A DNA stretch of 64,000 nt from Pseudomonadota bacterium (GTDB lineage: Bacteria; Pseudomonadota; Alphaproteobacteria; Sphingomonadales; Sphingomonadaceae): the NCBI GenBank assembly GCA_020160755.1, contig JAIUPN010000001.1:806001-870000 (forward strand). Direction: 5' to 3'. The first letter of the stretch is position 1; the number at the start of each line of letters is the position of its first letter. The position numbers were made by a program, and so were the translations under genes. The notes below the pieces were generated by a model. It did not search any database. It was given only the letters and a program-made list of their open reading frames with translations, and had not been told where the DNA came from. Below are positions 52,392 through 61,814 of the stretch, in pieces.

Positions 52392-52868
52392 TTATCCCTC
52401 GACTACGCGCGCCAAATTCGCGAGCGAGCCGGTCAGCCCCTCCAAATGATCCTTCGCCGAGATCCCCGGCGGCACATGATGTGCGTCGATCGTGACCAGC
52501 GTGCCGCCACTCTGCCGCGACAGATACCAGTGCATCTCCATCGTTCCCGAAAAGCGCGGGTCGTCGGACACGAATTCGACCTGCCACACCACCAGCCGCC
52601 CGTCGTCGAGTGTCGGAATATAGACTTCCACAACATCGCTATCGTCGTCGCTCTTGGTCTCGACATCGGCGTCGTCGAAAGTCAGCCGCATCAGGAAGCC
52701 GCCGCCCGCGCGCAGGTCGACATGCTCGAACGTGCCCGTCGCCCCTTCGGGCGGTAACCATTGCGTCAGCTTTGTCGCGCTCGTGAACGCCGCAAACACA
52801 TCGACCAGCGGCGCGGCGATCAGCCGTTCGGCATGATCGATGCGCCGCGTCTTCTTGGTCGGTTTCAA
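52392..52868 (-). CDS. SRPBCC (AHSA1/START-like) domain protein
   Basis: A 158-residue helix-grip protein: [54 protein letters not shown] and [37 protein letters not shown]. The AHSA1 group binds hydrophobic ligands. The start overlaps the end of alaS by 4 bp, so it is likely cotranscribed with alaS. Confidence 0.88.
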   Translation of the reverse strand: MKPTKKTRRIDHAERLIAAPLVDVFAAFTSATKLTQWLPPEGATGTFEHVDLRAGGGFLMRLTFDDADVETKSDDDSDVVEVYIPTLDDGRLVVWQVEFVSDDPRFSGTMEMHWYLSRQSGGTLVTIDAHHVPPGISAKDHLEGLTGSLANLARVVEG

Positions 52869-55531
52869 ATCGTCGCTGCCAGCGCGGCCATCACCGCCGC
52901 CACGGCGTCGTCGGCGGCCTTGCCGTCGGGCCCGCCGCCCTGCGCCATGTCGGGACGGCCGCCGCCGCCCTGCCCGCCCAGCGCCGCGACCGCCGCCTTG
53001 ACGAGGTCGACCGCGCTGAGGCTGGCGATCTTGTCGTCGGTCACACCGACCGCGACCGACGCGCGCCCGTCGTTGACCGCGACGAGCATCGCAACGCCGC
53101 TGCCGACCTGCTTCTTGAGGCCATCGACCGTGCCGCGCAATTCCTTGGGATCAAGCCCGTCGACGACCTGCGCGAGGAATGCTGTATCGCCGACCTGCTC
53201 GACAGCCGGCCCGCTAGCCGCGCCGCCACCGCTGCCCCCCGAACCATTCAGCGCGAGCGCCTTTTTGGCATCAGCCAGCTCGCGCTCGGCTTTCTTCAGC
53301 GCCTCGGCCAGCTGCGCAACACGCGCCGGCACATCGTCGGGCGACGTCTTGAGCGCCGCCGCCGCCGTCTTCAGCGCCTCGTCGCGGCCGTTCAGCCAGA
53401 CCCGCGCGGCATCGCCGGTCAGCGCCTCGATACGCCGCACACCCGACGAGACGGCGGATTCGCTGACGATCTTGAACAAGGCGATGTCGCCGAGCGCGCG
53501 GACGTGCGTCCCGCCGCACAGCTCGACCGAATAGCTGTGATCGTCCGAATGCCCCATGCTGAGCACGCGCACCTCGTCGCCATATTTCTCGCCGAACAGC
53601 GCGAGCGCGCCCGCCGCGACCGCGTCGTCGGGGGTCATCAGCCGCGTCGTCACCGCCTCGTTCCCGCGGATCTGCGCGTTCACCTCGGCTTCGATATCGG
53701 CGATTTCCTCCGGCGTAAGCGCCTTGGGATGCGAGAAGTCGAAGCGGAAGCGGTCTTCGGCAACGAGACTGCCCTTTTGCGTCACATGCCCGCCGAGCCG
53801 ATTGCGCAGCGCCGCGTGCAGCAGGTGCGTCGCGCTGTGGTTGGCACGAATGCGGTCGCGCCGCTCGGCGTCGACCGTCAATTGCACCGTATCGCCTACC
53901 TTCAGCGTCCCGGCTTCGAGCTTCGCCTGATGCGTGTGCAAGCGGCCGAGCGGCTTGCCCGTGTCGCTAACCGACGCTTTGGCGCCGCCCAGCGTAGCGA
54001 TCGTGCCCGCGTCGCCCATCTGGCCGCCGCTCTCGCCATAGAAAGGCGTCTGGTTGGTCAGCACGACGAGTTGGTCGCCGGCCTTTGCCTCGTCGACCGG
54101 CACGCCGTCCTTGACGAGCGCGATCACCGTCGCCTCGCCCTCGGTCGACGTGTAGCCAGTGAATTCAGTGCTGCCGTTGGCCTCGGCAATGTCGTACCAG
54201 ATCTCGTCAGACGCCTTTTCGCCGCTACCCTTCCACGCCGCGCGTGCTGCCGCCTTCTGCTGCGCCATCGCGGCGTCAAAGCCCGCGCGGTCGACCGCGA
54301 TGTCCTGCGTGCGCAGTGCGTCCTCGGTCAGGTCATAGGGGAAGCCATAGGTGTCATAGAGCTTGAACGCGACGTCGCCGGGCAGCGTCGCACCCGCGGT
54401 CATGCCGACGGTCGCCTCGTCAAGCAGGCGCAGCCCCTTGTCGAGCGTCTGACGGAACTTCGTCTCCTCGCGCTCCAGCGTCTCCGCGATCAGCGGTTGC
54501 GCGCGGATCAGCTCGGGATAGGCGGCGCCCATCTCGGCGGTCAGCGACGGCAGCAGCCGGTACATCAGCGGATCCTTGGCGCCGAGCAGATGCGCGTGGC
54601 GCATCGCACGGCGCATGATCCGGCGCAGCACATAACCACGGCCCTCGTTCGACGGCAGCACGCCATCGGCGACGAGGAAGCTCGATGCGCGAAGGTGATC
54701 GGCGATGACGCGGTGGCTCGCCTGCGTCGCGCCCTCGGCCGGGACGCCGGTCAGGTCGACCGACGCAGCGATCAGCGCCTTGAACGTGTCGGTGTCATAG
54801 TTGTCGTGCACGCCCTGCAGCACCGCCGCGATGCGCTCGAGCCCCATGCCGGTGTCGATGCTCGGCCGCGGCAGGTCGATCCGGTCGCCGGGGCCGCGCT
54901 GGTCATACTGCATGAACACGAGGTTCCAGATTTCGACGAAGCGATCGCCATCCTCTTCGGGCGATCCCGGGGGCCCGCCCCAGATATGCTCGCCATGGTC
55001 ATAGAAGATTTCGCTGCACGGACCGCACGGGCCCGTGTCACCCATCGACCAGAAATTGTCGTTCGTCGCGATGCGGATGATCCGCTCTTCGGGCAGGCCG
55101 GCGATCTTCTTCCACAGGTCGAACGCCTCGTCGTCGGTGTGATAGACGGTGACGGTCAGCCGCTCGGGCGCGAGGCCCCAGACCTTGGTGATCAGCGTCC
55201 ACGCGTGATGGATCGCCTGTTCCTTGAAATAGTCGCCGAAGGAAAAATTCCCCAGCATTTCAAAGAAGGTGTGGTGCCGCGCGGTAAAACCGACATTGTC
55301 GAGATCGTTATGCTTGCCCCCGGCACGCACGCACTTCTGCGAAGAAACTGCGGTCTTGTACGGCCGCGTTTCGAGGCCCGTGAAGACATTCTTGAACGGC
55401 ACCATACCCGCGTTGACGAACATCAGCGTCGGGTCGTTGTACGGCACCAGCGGCGCCGAAGGTTCGATATGGTGGCCCGTCCCCCCGAAATAGTCGAGGA
55501 AAGAGCGGCGAATGTCGTTGGTCGATGTCAT
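52865..55531 (-). CDS. alaS: Alanyl-tRNA synthetase
   Basis: An 888-residue class II synthetase with all modules. The catalytic domain starts [20 protein letters not shown] and includes [20 protein letters not shown]. The tRNA-recognition region includes [16 protein letters not shown], and the editing domain has [20 protein letters not shown] and [15 protein letters not shown] (zinc site HxxxH...C...H). The C-terminal oligomerisation domain ends in a glycine-rich stretch. The length is normal. Confidence 0.97.
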   Translation of the reverse strand: MTSTNDIRRSFLDYFGGTGHHIEPSAPLVPYNDPTLMFVNAGMVPFKNVFTGLETRPYKTAVSSQKCVRAGGKHNDLDNVGFTARHHTFFEMLGNFSFGDYFKEQAIHHAWTLITKVWGLAPERLTVTVYHTDDEAFDLWKKIAGLPEERIIRIATNDNFWSMGDTGPCGPCSEIFYDHGEHIWGGPPGSPEEDGDRFVEIWNLVFMQYDQRGPGDRIDLPRPSIDTGMGLERIAAVLQGVHDNYDTDTFKALIAASVDLTGVPAEGATQASHRVIADHLRASSFLVADGVLPSNEGRGYVLRRIMRRAMRHAHLLGAKDPLMYRLLPSLTAEMGAAYPELIRAQPLIAETLEREETKFRQTLDKGLRLLDEATVGMTAGATLPGDVAFKLYDTYGFPYDLTEDALRTQDIAVDRAGFDAAMAQQKAAARAAWKGSGEKASDEIWYDIAEANGSTEFTGYTSTEGEATVIALVKDGVPVDEAKAGDQLVVLTNQTPFYGESGGQMGDAGTIATLGGAKASVSDTGKPLGRLHTHQAKLEAGTLKVGDTVQLTVDAERRDRIRANHSATHLLHAALRNRLGGHVTQKGSLVAEDRFRFDFSHPKALTPEEIADIEAEVNAQIRGNEAVTTRLMTPDDAVAAGALALFGEKYGDEVRVLSMGHSDDHSYSVELCGGTHVRALGDIALFKIVSESAVSSGVRRIEALTGDAARVWLNGRDEALKTAAAALKTSPDDVPARVAQLAEALKKAERELADAKKALALNGSGGSGGGAASGPAVEQVGDTAFLAQVVDGLDPKELRGTVDGLKKQVGSGVAMLVAVNDGRASVAVGVTDDKIASLSAVDLVKAAVAALGGQGGGGRPDMAQGGGPDGKAADDAVAAVMAALAATI

Positions 55532-55603
55532 GCGCGCGAATTAGGCATTTTGGGGCGATGCGACAAGGTGATTAGTGTCGATCGCCGTGATCGACACAAT
55601 CGG

Positions 55604-56197
55604 TCAGAAATTGGTCGCGATCCCCTTGCCCAGATAGCAGGGCAATTGCTGCAGCACATCGGCCTTGGGCACCCCGTCCTCGATCAGGTCTGCGGGCACC
55701 TCCGACGTATCGGTGCGCACCACGGTCCATCCGTCTGCAGGCGTCGCGCGGTGGACGACGACATAGCCGCAATCCATCGTCCTGTCCTCGCGATCCCCGC
55801 GAAAATCGAAAGCGGCGTAGAGCCCCGACGGCTGCCCTGCGGGATCGAGATACCAGCTGAGGCGTAGCGGACGGATCCGGCCGTCGGCCCACAGGGTCGT
55901 CCGCTTGCGCAGATTCATTTCCCATTCGAGCCGCGGGTTCGCCGCCTGGAACGACAAGCGCAACATCGCATAGGCGGCCGCGAAATCGCGGCGTTCGAGC
56001 GCGAGCGTATATTCGGCGAAACGGTCGACGGCGCCTTCCTCGTCGGATGGCGACGGTTTGAACGTGACGCCCTCCGGCGCGATCACCTCCCTCTCGACCT
56101 CGGGCGCGAGCGCAGGTGGTGCCGCAAGCGCGGCCGGACTGCCGAAAAGCAAGGCCGTCGCCGCCAGCATGGCGCGGCCCCGACAATCAATAGCCAT
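55604..56197 (-). CDS. Exported protein, DUF4019-like
   Basis: A 197-residue protein with an N-terminal signal (GRAMLAATALLFGSPAALAAP). The body, DRFAEYTLALERRDFAAAYA, LEWEMNLRKRTTLWADGRIR and SGLYAAFDFRGDREDRTMDC, resembles DUF4019-type proteins, and YVVVHRATPADGWTVVRTDT matches the strand that follows there. This family link is from memory. ATG 56197 overlaps the GST end; ATG 56170 is also possible. It is cotranscribed with the GST gene. Confidence 0.7.
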   Translation of the reverse strand: MAIDCRGRAMLAATALLFGSPAALAAPPALAPEVEREVIAPEGVTFKPSPSDEEGAVDRFAEYTLALERRDFAAAYAMLRLSFQAANPRLEWEMNLRKRTTLWADGRIRPLRLSWYLDPAGQPSGLYAAFDFRGDREDRTMDCGYVVVHRATPADGWTVVRTDTSEVPADLIEDGVPKADVLQQLPCYLGKGIATNF

Positions 56198-56813
56198 AAT
56201 AGGCGCCGCCCTTTTCTCGCGCGCGCCGCCACGCCGGACGGTCATGACAGCCGTTCACGAACGCCGCGAGCTTCGGATAGCGCGGCGCCATGCCCTGCAT
56301 GATCGCGATTTCGGCCGGGAAGCTCAGCATGATGTCCGCCGCCGACAGGTCGTTGCCGATGAAATGGCCGTTCGCGCCGACACGGCTTTCCATATAGGCG
56401 AAATGGGCGTCGAGTTGCTGCGCGATGCGCGGCTCGATTGGCGCGGCCGCCTCACCGAGGCGCGCGGTGTAGATGCGCAGCAGGATCGGCGTCATCGCCG
56501 ATCCTTCGGCGAAATGCAGCCATTCGAGGTGGCTGATATGATCGTCGCTGCCGCGTTCAGGTACCAGATGTCCGCCGCCGTGCCGTTCACACAGATATTC
56601 AGTGATTGCGCCCGATTCGGTGACGACGCGGCCATCGTCCTCGATCACCGGCGACTTGCCGAGCGGATGGACCGCGAGCAGTTCGGGCGGCGCAAGATTG
56701 GTCACCGGATCGCGATCATAATATTTGATCTCGTACGGCGCGCCGATTTCCTCGAGCAACCACAGGATGCGCTGCGAGCGGCTGTTGTTCAGATGGTGGA
56801 CGATCAGACTCAT
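56187..56813 (-). CDS. Glutathione S-transferase
   Basis: A 208-residue cytosolic GST. The N-terminal thioredoxin-like domain is IVHHLNNSRSQRILWLLEEI, AVHPLGKSPVIEDDGRVVTE (cis-proline and Glu-Ser glutathione site), and SGAITEYLCERHG. The all-alpha C-terminal domain has the usual DLSAADIMLSFPAEIA. The candidate catalytic residue is the serine in NNSRSQ. It lies 18 bp after the arginase-family gene, likely in one operon. Confidence 0.92.
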   Translation of the reverse strand: MSLIVHHLNNSRSQRILWLLEEIGAPYEIKYYDRDPVTNLAPPELLAVHPLGKSPVIEDDGRVVTESGAITEYLCERHGGGHLVPERGSDDHISHLEWLHFAEGSAMTPILLRIYTARLGEAAAPIEPRIAQQLDAHFAYMESRVGANGHFIGNDLSAADIMLSFPAEIAIMQGMAPRYPKLAAFVNGCHDRPAWRRAREKGGAYYGY

Positions 56814-56831
56814 GACGCTCTCCTCGTGGGT

Positions 56832-57647
56832 TCAGGCTTGGCAAGGACCGTTGCGGTCGATCAGCGCCGCCAACTCGCGCACCAGCTTGGCGGCAAGGAT
56901 CGCGGTGACGCCGCCGATATCGCGGCCAGGATGCAATTCGACGATGTCTGCGCCGACGATCGGTGCCGTCTGCTTGTGCAATATGGCGAGCACCTCGCGC
57001 ACGGTCAGTCCGCCCGGTTCGGGATGCGCGACCCCCGGAGCCGCCGACGGATCGAGGCCATCGAGGTCGATCGAGATATACAGCGGCCCTTCGAGCACCG
57101 GGACGGCATCAGGGGTAAAACCGGCCATGGGAACAATCTCGACGCCGAACCGGTCGGCCTGCTCGCGACAGTGACCGTTGAGCGTGCGAATGCCGACCTG
57201 TACCAACCGCTTGGCATGGCCGGCTTCACAGATGCGCGCAAAGGGCGAAGCATGGCTGCGCGGGTTGCCGGTAAAGTCGTCGTAAAGATCGGGGTGCGCG
57301 TCGAAATGGAGGATATTGACCGGGCCGAAGCAGGTCGCGACAGCCTCGACAAGCGGGAAGGTCACCGCATGGTCGCCGCCGAGCGCGAGCGGTACCTCAC
57401 CATCTTCGTGCAGCATCGTAACGTGACGGCGGATCGCCGCATCGTCGCGCGCCGTGTCTTCGGTCAGCGGCAAATCCCCATCGTCCGTAAAGGCGATCTC
57501 GGTACCGATCTCGGGACCCAGTTCGCTCGCCATATTGCCGCGATCGCTCCACAAGGCAGCGCGGATCGCGGCGGGGCCGGCGGCAGCCCCGCGTTCAAAG
57601 CTGCTGTTGATGTCGGTAGGAAGGCCGAAAAGACGGATCGCTGGCAT
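56832..57647 (-). CDS. Arginase/agmatinase-family hydrolase
   Basis: A 271-residue binuclear-manganese hydrolase of the ureohydrolase fold. The metal motifs are LALGGDHAVTFPLV, NILHFDAHPDLYDDFTGNPR and YISIDLDGLDPSAAPGVAHP. ADIVELHPGRD is the final conserved segment. Substrate class (agmatine, guanidinobutyrate or another guanidino compound) cannot be decided. The start at MPAIRLFGLP is preferred over a longer frame that runs back toward recA. Confidence 0.88.
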   Translation of the reverse strand: MPAIRLFGLPTDINSSFERGAAAGPAAIRAALWSDRGNMASELGPEIGTEIAFTDDGDLPLTEDTARDDAAIRRHVTMLHEDGEVPLALGGDHAVTFPLVEAVATCFGPVNILHFDAHPDLYDDFTGNPRSHASPFARICEAGHAKRLVQVGIRTLNGHCREQADRFGVEIVPMAGFTPDAVPVLEGPLYISIDLDGLDPSAAPGVAHPEPGGLTVREVLAILHKQTAPIVGADIVELHPGRDIGGVTAILAAKLVRELAALIDRNGPCQA

Positions 57648-57796
57648 CCCTCGCTTGTAGCCGTTGGCAGGGGCGGCGCAAGGATCAACGGCAGGCGGGC
57701 CGACCTGTGGGGAGAGCGATGCAGGTCCAAGGGGCATTGGGGCCCGCCGCCGTTTCCCCGGTCGACCCGCCAGAAGCGGATCGACCGGATTGGCTA

Positions 57797-58876
57797 TCAA
57801 TTGTCGTCGTCGCCCTCATCGTCGGGGCCGGCCATCATTTCTTCCGCCACCGCCTCGGTGCGGCCACGAATTGCGGTTTCGAGCCGCTCCATCAGCTCAG
57901 GATTGTCCTTAAGGAAGGTTTTGGAGTTTTCGCGGCCCTGCCCGATGCGGATCGAATCATAGCTGAACCAGGCGCCCGATTTCTCGACGATGCCAGCCTT
58001 GACGCCGAGATCGAGAATTTCACCGATCTTCGAAATGCCCTGCCCGTACATGATGTCGAATTCGACCTGCTTGAACGGCGGCGCGACCTTGTTCTTCACG
58101 ACCTTCACACGCGTGGTGTTGCCGACGATCTCGTCGCCATTCTTGATCTGGCCGGTGCGACGGATGTCGAGACGGACCGAAGCATAGAACTTCAACGCAT
58201 TGCCACCGGTCGTCGTTTCGGGGTTACCGTACATCACGCCGATCTTCATGCGCAGCTGGTTGATGAAGATCACCATGCAGCGCGAGCGGCTGATCGAACC
58301 GGTGAGCTTGCGCAGCGACTGCGACATCAAACGCGCCTGGAGCCCGACGTGGCTGTCGCCCATTTCGCCTTCGATTTCGGCGCGCGGGACGAGCGCGGCG
58401 ACCGAGTCGACGACGAGCACGTCGATCGCGTTCGAACGCACGAGGGTGTCGACAATTTCGAGCGCCTGCTCACCGGTGTCGGGCTGCGACACGATGAGTT
58501 CGTCGATGTTGACGCCGAGCTTGCGGGCATAGACGGGGTCGAGCGCATGTTCGGCGTCGACGAAGGCGACGGTGCCGCCGGTCTTCTGTGCTTCGGCGAG
58601 GGTATGCAGCGCGAGCGTCGTCTTGCCCGAGCTTTCGGGACCGTAGATTTCGATGACGCGACCGCGCGGCAGACCGCCGACGCCTAGGGCGATATCGAGG
58701 CCGAGCGAACCGGTCGAGATCGCCTCGACCTGCATGGCTTCCTTCGAGCCCAATTTCATCACCGAGCCCTTGCCGAACGCGCGATCGATCTGCGCGAGCG
58801 CGGCGTCGAGCGCCTTCTGCCTGTCCGTGTTGTTCACTGATTTCCCCGATTCGACGAGTGACAATTGTCCGGCCAT
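57797..58876 (-). CDS. recA: Recombinase A
   Basis: A 359-residue recombinase. Walker A is [20 protein letters not shown], Walker B is [20 protein letters not shown], and the L2 region is [20 protein letters not shown]. The acidic C-terminus ends [10 protein letters not shown]. It mediates homologous recombination and LexA self-cleavage. AAAGGGA precedes the start. A LexA box lies in the promoter region. The downstream arginase-family gene starts 149 bp after the stop. Confidence 0.98.
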   Translation of the reverse strand: MAGQLSLVESGKSVNNTDRQKALDAALAQIDRAFGKGSVMKLGSKEAMQVEAISTGSLGLDIALGVGGLPRGRVIEIYGPESSGKTTLALHTLAEAQKTGGTVAFVDAEHALDPVYARKLGVNIDELIVSQPDTGEQALEIVDTLVRSNAIDVLVVDSVAALVPRAEIEGEMGDSHVGLQARLMSQSLRKLTGSISRSRCMVIFINQLRMKIGVMYGNPETTTGGNALKFYASVRLDIRRTGQIKNGDEIVGNTTRVKVVKNKVAPPFKQVEFDIMYGQGISKIGEILDLGVKAGIVEKSGAWFSYDSIRIGQGRENSKTFLKDNPELMERLETAIRGRTEAVAEEMMAGPDDEGDDDN

Positions 58877-58952
58877 GACCGTCCCTTTCCAGCTCTAGAG
58901 CGACGGTCGAACCATCGCAACGCCGAACCTGTGTACGGCATTTGTTCTCATG

Positions 58953-58967
58953 GAACAAGAGTGGAAC
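58953..58967 (-). promoter_or_regulatory. LexA (SOS) box of recA
   Basis: GAAC-AAGAGTG-GAAC is the alphaproteobacterial GTTC-N7-GTTC box when read toward recA. It overlaps a possible -35 (TTGTTC) that is 17 bp from TACACA, and sits 77 bp upstream of the start codon. Confidence 0.88.
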
Positions 58968-58997
58968 AAAATAAAATGAGGGCGGAAAAAAAGGGCA

Positions 58998-59351
58998 CTA
59001 TTCCATTGAAAATTCTTCCAGCGCAGCCTCGATATCGCTGATCCGAAACGGCTTGGTGATCAATTTGCGATGCGCGTGGGCCGGCGGAATGACGTCGCCC
59101 CCGCCCGAGGTGAAGGCGAACGGAATGCCGCGCTCGGCCAGTGCGTCGGCGACCGGCCAGCCCTTTTCGTCGCCAAGGTTGATGTCGACGAGCGCGCCGG
59201 CGAGCGGCCCGGCGGCAATCAGCGCGAGCGCTTCTTCATTACTCGTCGCCTGCGCGGGTTCCGGAAGGTCGAGCGCATCGAACATGTCGACGAGCATCAT
59301 GCCAATCAGGACGTCGTCCTCGACGAGCAGGATGCGGAGATCACTCGCCAT
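58998..59351 (-). CDS. Single-domain response regulator
   Basis: A 117-residue receiver domain without an output part: DLRILLVEDDVLIGMMLVDM (acidic pocket), GALVDINLGDEKGWPV with the phospho-accepting Asp56, PFAFTSGGGDV and the lysine in LITKPFRISD. ATG 59351 overlaps the end of cckA by 11 bp, so the two are coupled. Such stand-alone receivers often relay phosphate or act as a sink for a neighbouring kinase. Confidence 0.9.
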   Translation of the reverse strand: MASDLRILLVEDDVLIGMMLVDMFDALDLPEPAQATSNEEALALIAAGPLAGALVDINLGDEKGWPVADALAERGIPFAFTSGGGDVIPPAHAHRKLITKPFRISDIEAALEEFSME

Positions 59352-61791
59352 CGGACACCCGATGCGCAGCATCGTCGAGCGCCGCCGAGGTCGCCTCGGC
59401 CAGCTGCGCGACCGAGAAGGGTTTGGGCAAGAAGGCGACATCGTCGATGTCGATCGACTGGCGCAACTGCTCCTCGGCATAGCCCGACATGAACAGGACA
59501 GGCAAGTCGGGACGCCTGGCACGCATCGCGCGCACCATCGCCGGACCATCCATCGTCGGCATCACGACATCGCTGATGATCAAATCGACCTTCTCCATAT
59601 GGCCAAAACGTTCGAGGCCCTCTTCGCCCTGCGAGGCGGTGACGACGCTATAACCCGCGCGGGTCAACGCGCGTTCCGCGACCGCGCGCACCATGTCTTC
59701 ATCCTCGACGAGCAGGATCGTGCCGGTGCCCCACTGGCTCTTCTTGGGCTTCGCGGGCGGCGGCGCGACAACCGGGACGTCGCCGTCGGCGCGGTGGACA
59801 GGCAAGTAGATAGCGAAACTCGTCCCCTGCCCCGGCTTGCTGTCGGCGAAGATAAAGCCCGCCGATTGCTTGATGATCCCATAGACGGTCGAAAGGCCGA
59901 GCCCGGTGCCCTTGCCAATATCCTTGGTCGTGAAGAAGGGTTCGAAAATCTTGGGGAGCACATCCGCGGCGATGCCGGTGCCCGTGTCGCTGACCCTCAG
60001 CGCGCAATAATCGGCGGGCGGCATGAATTCATTGCCCATCTGGCGCACTTCGGCAGCCGAGACAGGATAGGTCTCGATTGTCAGCGTGCCGCCGCCCGGC
60101 ATCGCGTCGCGCGCGTTGACCGCAAGATTGATGATCACCTGTTCGAGCTGGCCCGGATCAGCACGGACCGCCCCCAACCCGCGGCCATGATGCACCGCGA
60201 GCTGGACGGTTTCGCCGATCAGCCGCTTGAGCAAGTGCGATACTTCCGAGATCACGTCGGGCAACTGCAATATCTGCGGCCGCAGCGTCTGTTGCCGCGA
60301 GAAGGCAAGCAGCTGCCGCGTCAGACTGGCGGCGCGGTTGGCATTGCTGCGAATCTGCTGGATATCGTCATAGTCGCTGTCGCCCGGCGTGTGGCGCATC
60401 AACATCAGGTCGCACGCACCGAGAACCGCAGTCAGGATATTGTTGAAGTCGTGCGCGACGCCGCCGGCAAGCTGACCGACTGCCTGCATCTTCGACGCCT
60501 GCGCGACCTGACGCTTCAGTCGCGATTCCTCGCTCGAATCCTTGAGGCTCAGCAGCACCGCCGCCTCGCCCAGCCCGCGCACACCGACGACGCGCATCGA
60601 AACCGGGTCACCGCTCTGCCCCGCGAGCCGGATCGACAGGTCGCCGCCAACCTGCTGCCCGCTGCTGTGGCGGCGGATCATGTCAGCAAGCGGCCCCTTG
60701 TCCTCGCCGACGACGATATCGCCGGGGTAACGCGGCATCTTGCCATCGGGGACGCCCGCCGCGCGTACAAAGGCCCGGTTCATATAGAGAAAGCGCCCGT
60801 CGCGATCGACCATCGCGAGCCCGAAGGGGAGCAGCGACAGCAAAGTTTCGACATAGGTTTGCGCCGTGCCGCGATCGGCCGGCCCCATTTCCTCGTCGAG
60901 CATCGCGAGCAGCATCGGCGTATTCGGATCGGCGGGCGCCAGCGGAATCTGAATCATCCGCACCGGCGTCGCGCGGTCGCCCTCACGCGCGAAATAGAGC
61001 GCGCCGCCCTCGTCGAGCCGGATCATCGGGGCGACGTCGCGGCCCGCATAGTGGCTTGCATCATCGTCACCCAGCGCGCGGAGAAGGAAGGCCTGGTTCG
61101 CGACGCGCAACCGCCCTTCGGCACTGACCAGCGCCGCCATGATACCCGCGTGCCCAAGCGTGCGACCAGCCGGCCCGTCGAGATGACGCACGATTTCGGC
61201 CACGAGGTCGAGGCGTTCGAGCGCCGAGAAGCGCCAGACGAGATAATCCTCCGCCTGCCCAGTTCGTGTCACCTGCGCGCGCAATTGCAGCGGGCCGATC
61301 GCGATATCGTCGGCGCGCCCCTCGCCGTCGCGCCATGCGACCCGGCCGGCATTCTTGAGCACGTCGGCGCCGCGGCCTTCGAGCGGCAACCCCGGCGGAG
61401 TAACGAAACCATTAAACCAGGTGGCAAACAGGTCGTTCGCGCACACCATCCGGCCCGCGCGATCGGTAACCGCGATCGCGACATCATCGTGATTGACTGC
61501 CTGCCGCAACATCGTCCAGTCGGGCAGCGCGGCCTCGCCAATGACTGCCGCGGGGAACAGGCGCCGCGTGAGCAGCACACCGCCCGCCGCGACCGCGAGC
61601 CCGGCGAGGAAACCCGCCGCCAGGATCGCATTGCCCGTCGCCCAGAATAGCAGCCCCGCTGACAGCAGAGCGATCCCGCCGAGCAGCCCAATGTCGAGCC
61701 GCGTCAGGCCCGCCGGGGCCGACAGCGGCCCGGCGGGTCCCGCCCCCCTGATGAAATCACCATCAGCGGAGGGCAGGCTTTGCACGGTCAA
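59341..61791 (-). CDS. cckA: Hybrid sensor kinase CckA
   Basis: An 816-residue inner-membrane kinase. It has two N-terminal helices (LDIGLLGGIALLSAGLLFWA, AILAAGFLAGLAVAAGGVLL), PAS domains, the CckA-type His box MQAVGQLAGGVAHDFNNILT (His447), an ATPase domain (NLAVNARDAMPGGG, GTGLGLSTVYGIIKQSAG) and a C-terminal receiver (DLIISDVVMPTMDGPAMVRA, Asp741). CckA feeds ChpT and CtrA, the cell-cycle master regulator. The start is a TTG at 61791; GTG 61785 is possible. Confidence 0.92.
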   Translation of the reverse strand: MTVQSLPSADGDFIRGAGPAGPLSAPAGLTRLDIGLLGGIALLSAGLLFWATGNAILAAGFLAGLAVAAGGVLLTRRLFPAAVIGEAALPDWTMLRQAVNHDDVAIAVTDRAGRMVCANDLFATWFNGFVTPPGLPLEGRGADVLKNAGRVAWRDGEGRADDIAIGPLQLRAQVTRTGQAEDYLVWRFSALERLDLVAEIVRHLDGPAGRTLGHAGIMAALVSAEGRLRVANQAFLLRALGDDDASHYAGRDVAPMIRLDEGGALYFAREGDRATPVRMIQIPLAPADPNTPMLLAMLDEEMGPADRGTAQTYVETLLSLLPFGLAMVDRDGRFLYMNRAFVRAAGVPDGKMPRYPGDIVVGEDKGPLADMIRRHSSGQQVGGDLSIRLAGQSGDPVSMRVVGVRGLGEAAVLLSLKDSSEESRLKRQVAQASKMQAVGQLAGGVAHDFNNILTAVLGACDLMLMRHTPGDSDYDDIQQIRSNANRAASLTRQLLAFSRQQTLRPQILQLPDVISEVSHLLKRLIGETVQLAVHHGRGLGAVRADPGQLEQVIINLAVNARDAMPGGGTLTIETYPVSAAEVRQMGNEFMPPADYCALRVSDTGTGIAADVLPKIFEPFFTTKDIGKGTGLGLSTVYGIIKQSAGFIFADSKPGQGTSFAIYLPVHRADGDVPVVAPPPAKPKKSQWGTGTILLVEDEDMVRAVAERALTRAGYSVVTASQGEEGLERFGHMEKVDLIISDVVMPTMDGPAMVRAMRARRPDLPVLFMSGYAEEQLRQSIDIDDVAFLPKPFSVAQLAEATSAALDDAAHRVSDGE

Positions 61792-61814
61792 CGACAGACT
61801 TTCTTTTCAGCGCA

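Noticed and set aside
59053..61650. Long plus-strand open frame opposite cckA
   Set aside because: Same reason: it is a shadow of a complete, recognisable kinase gene.
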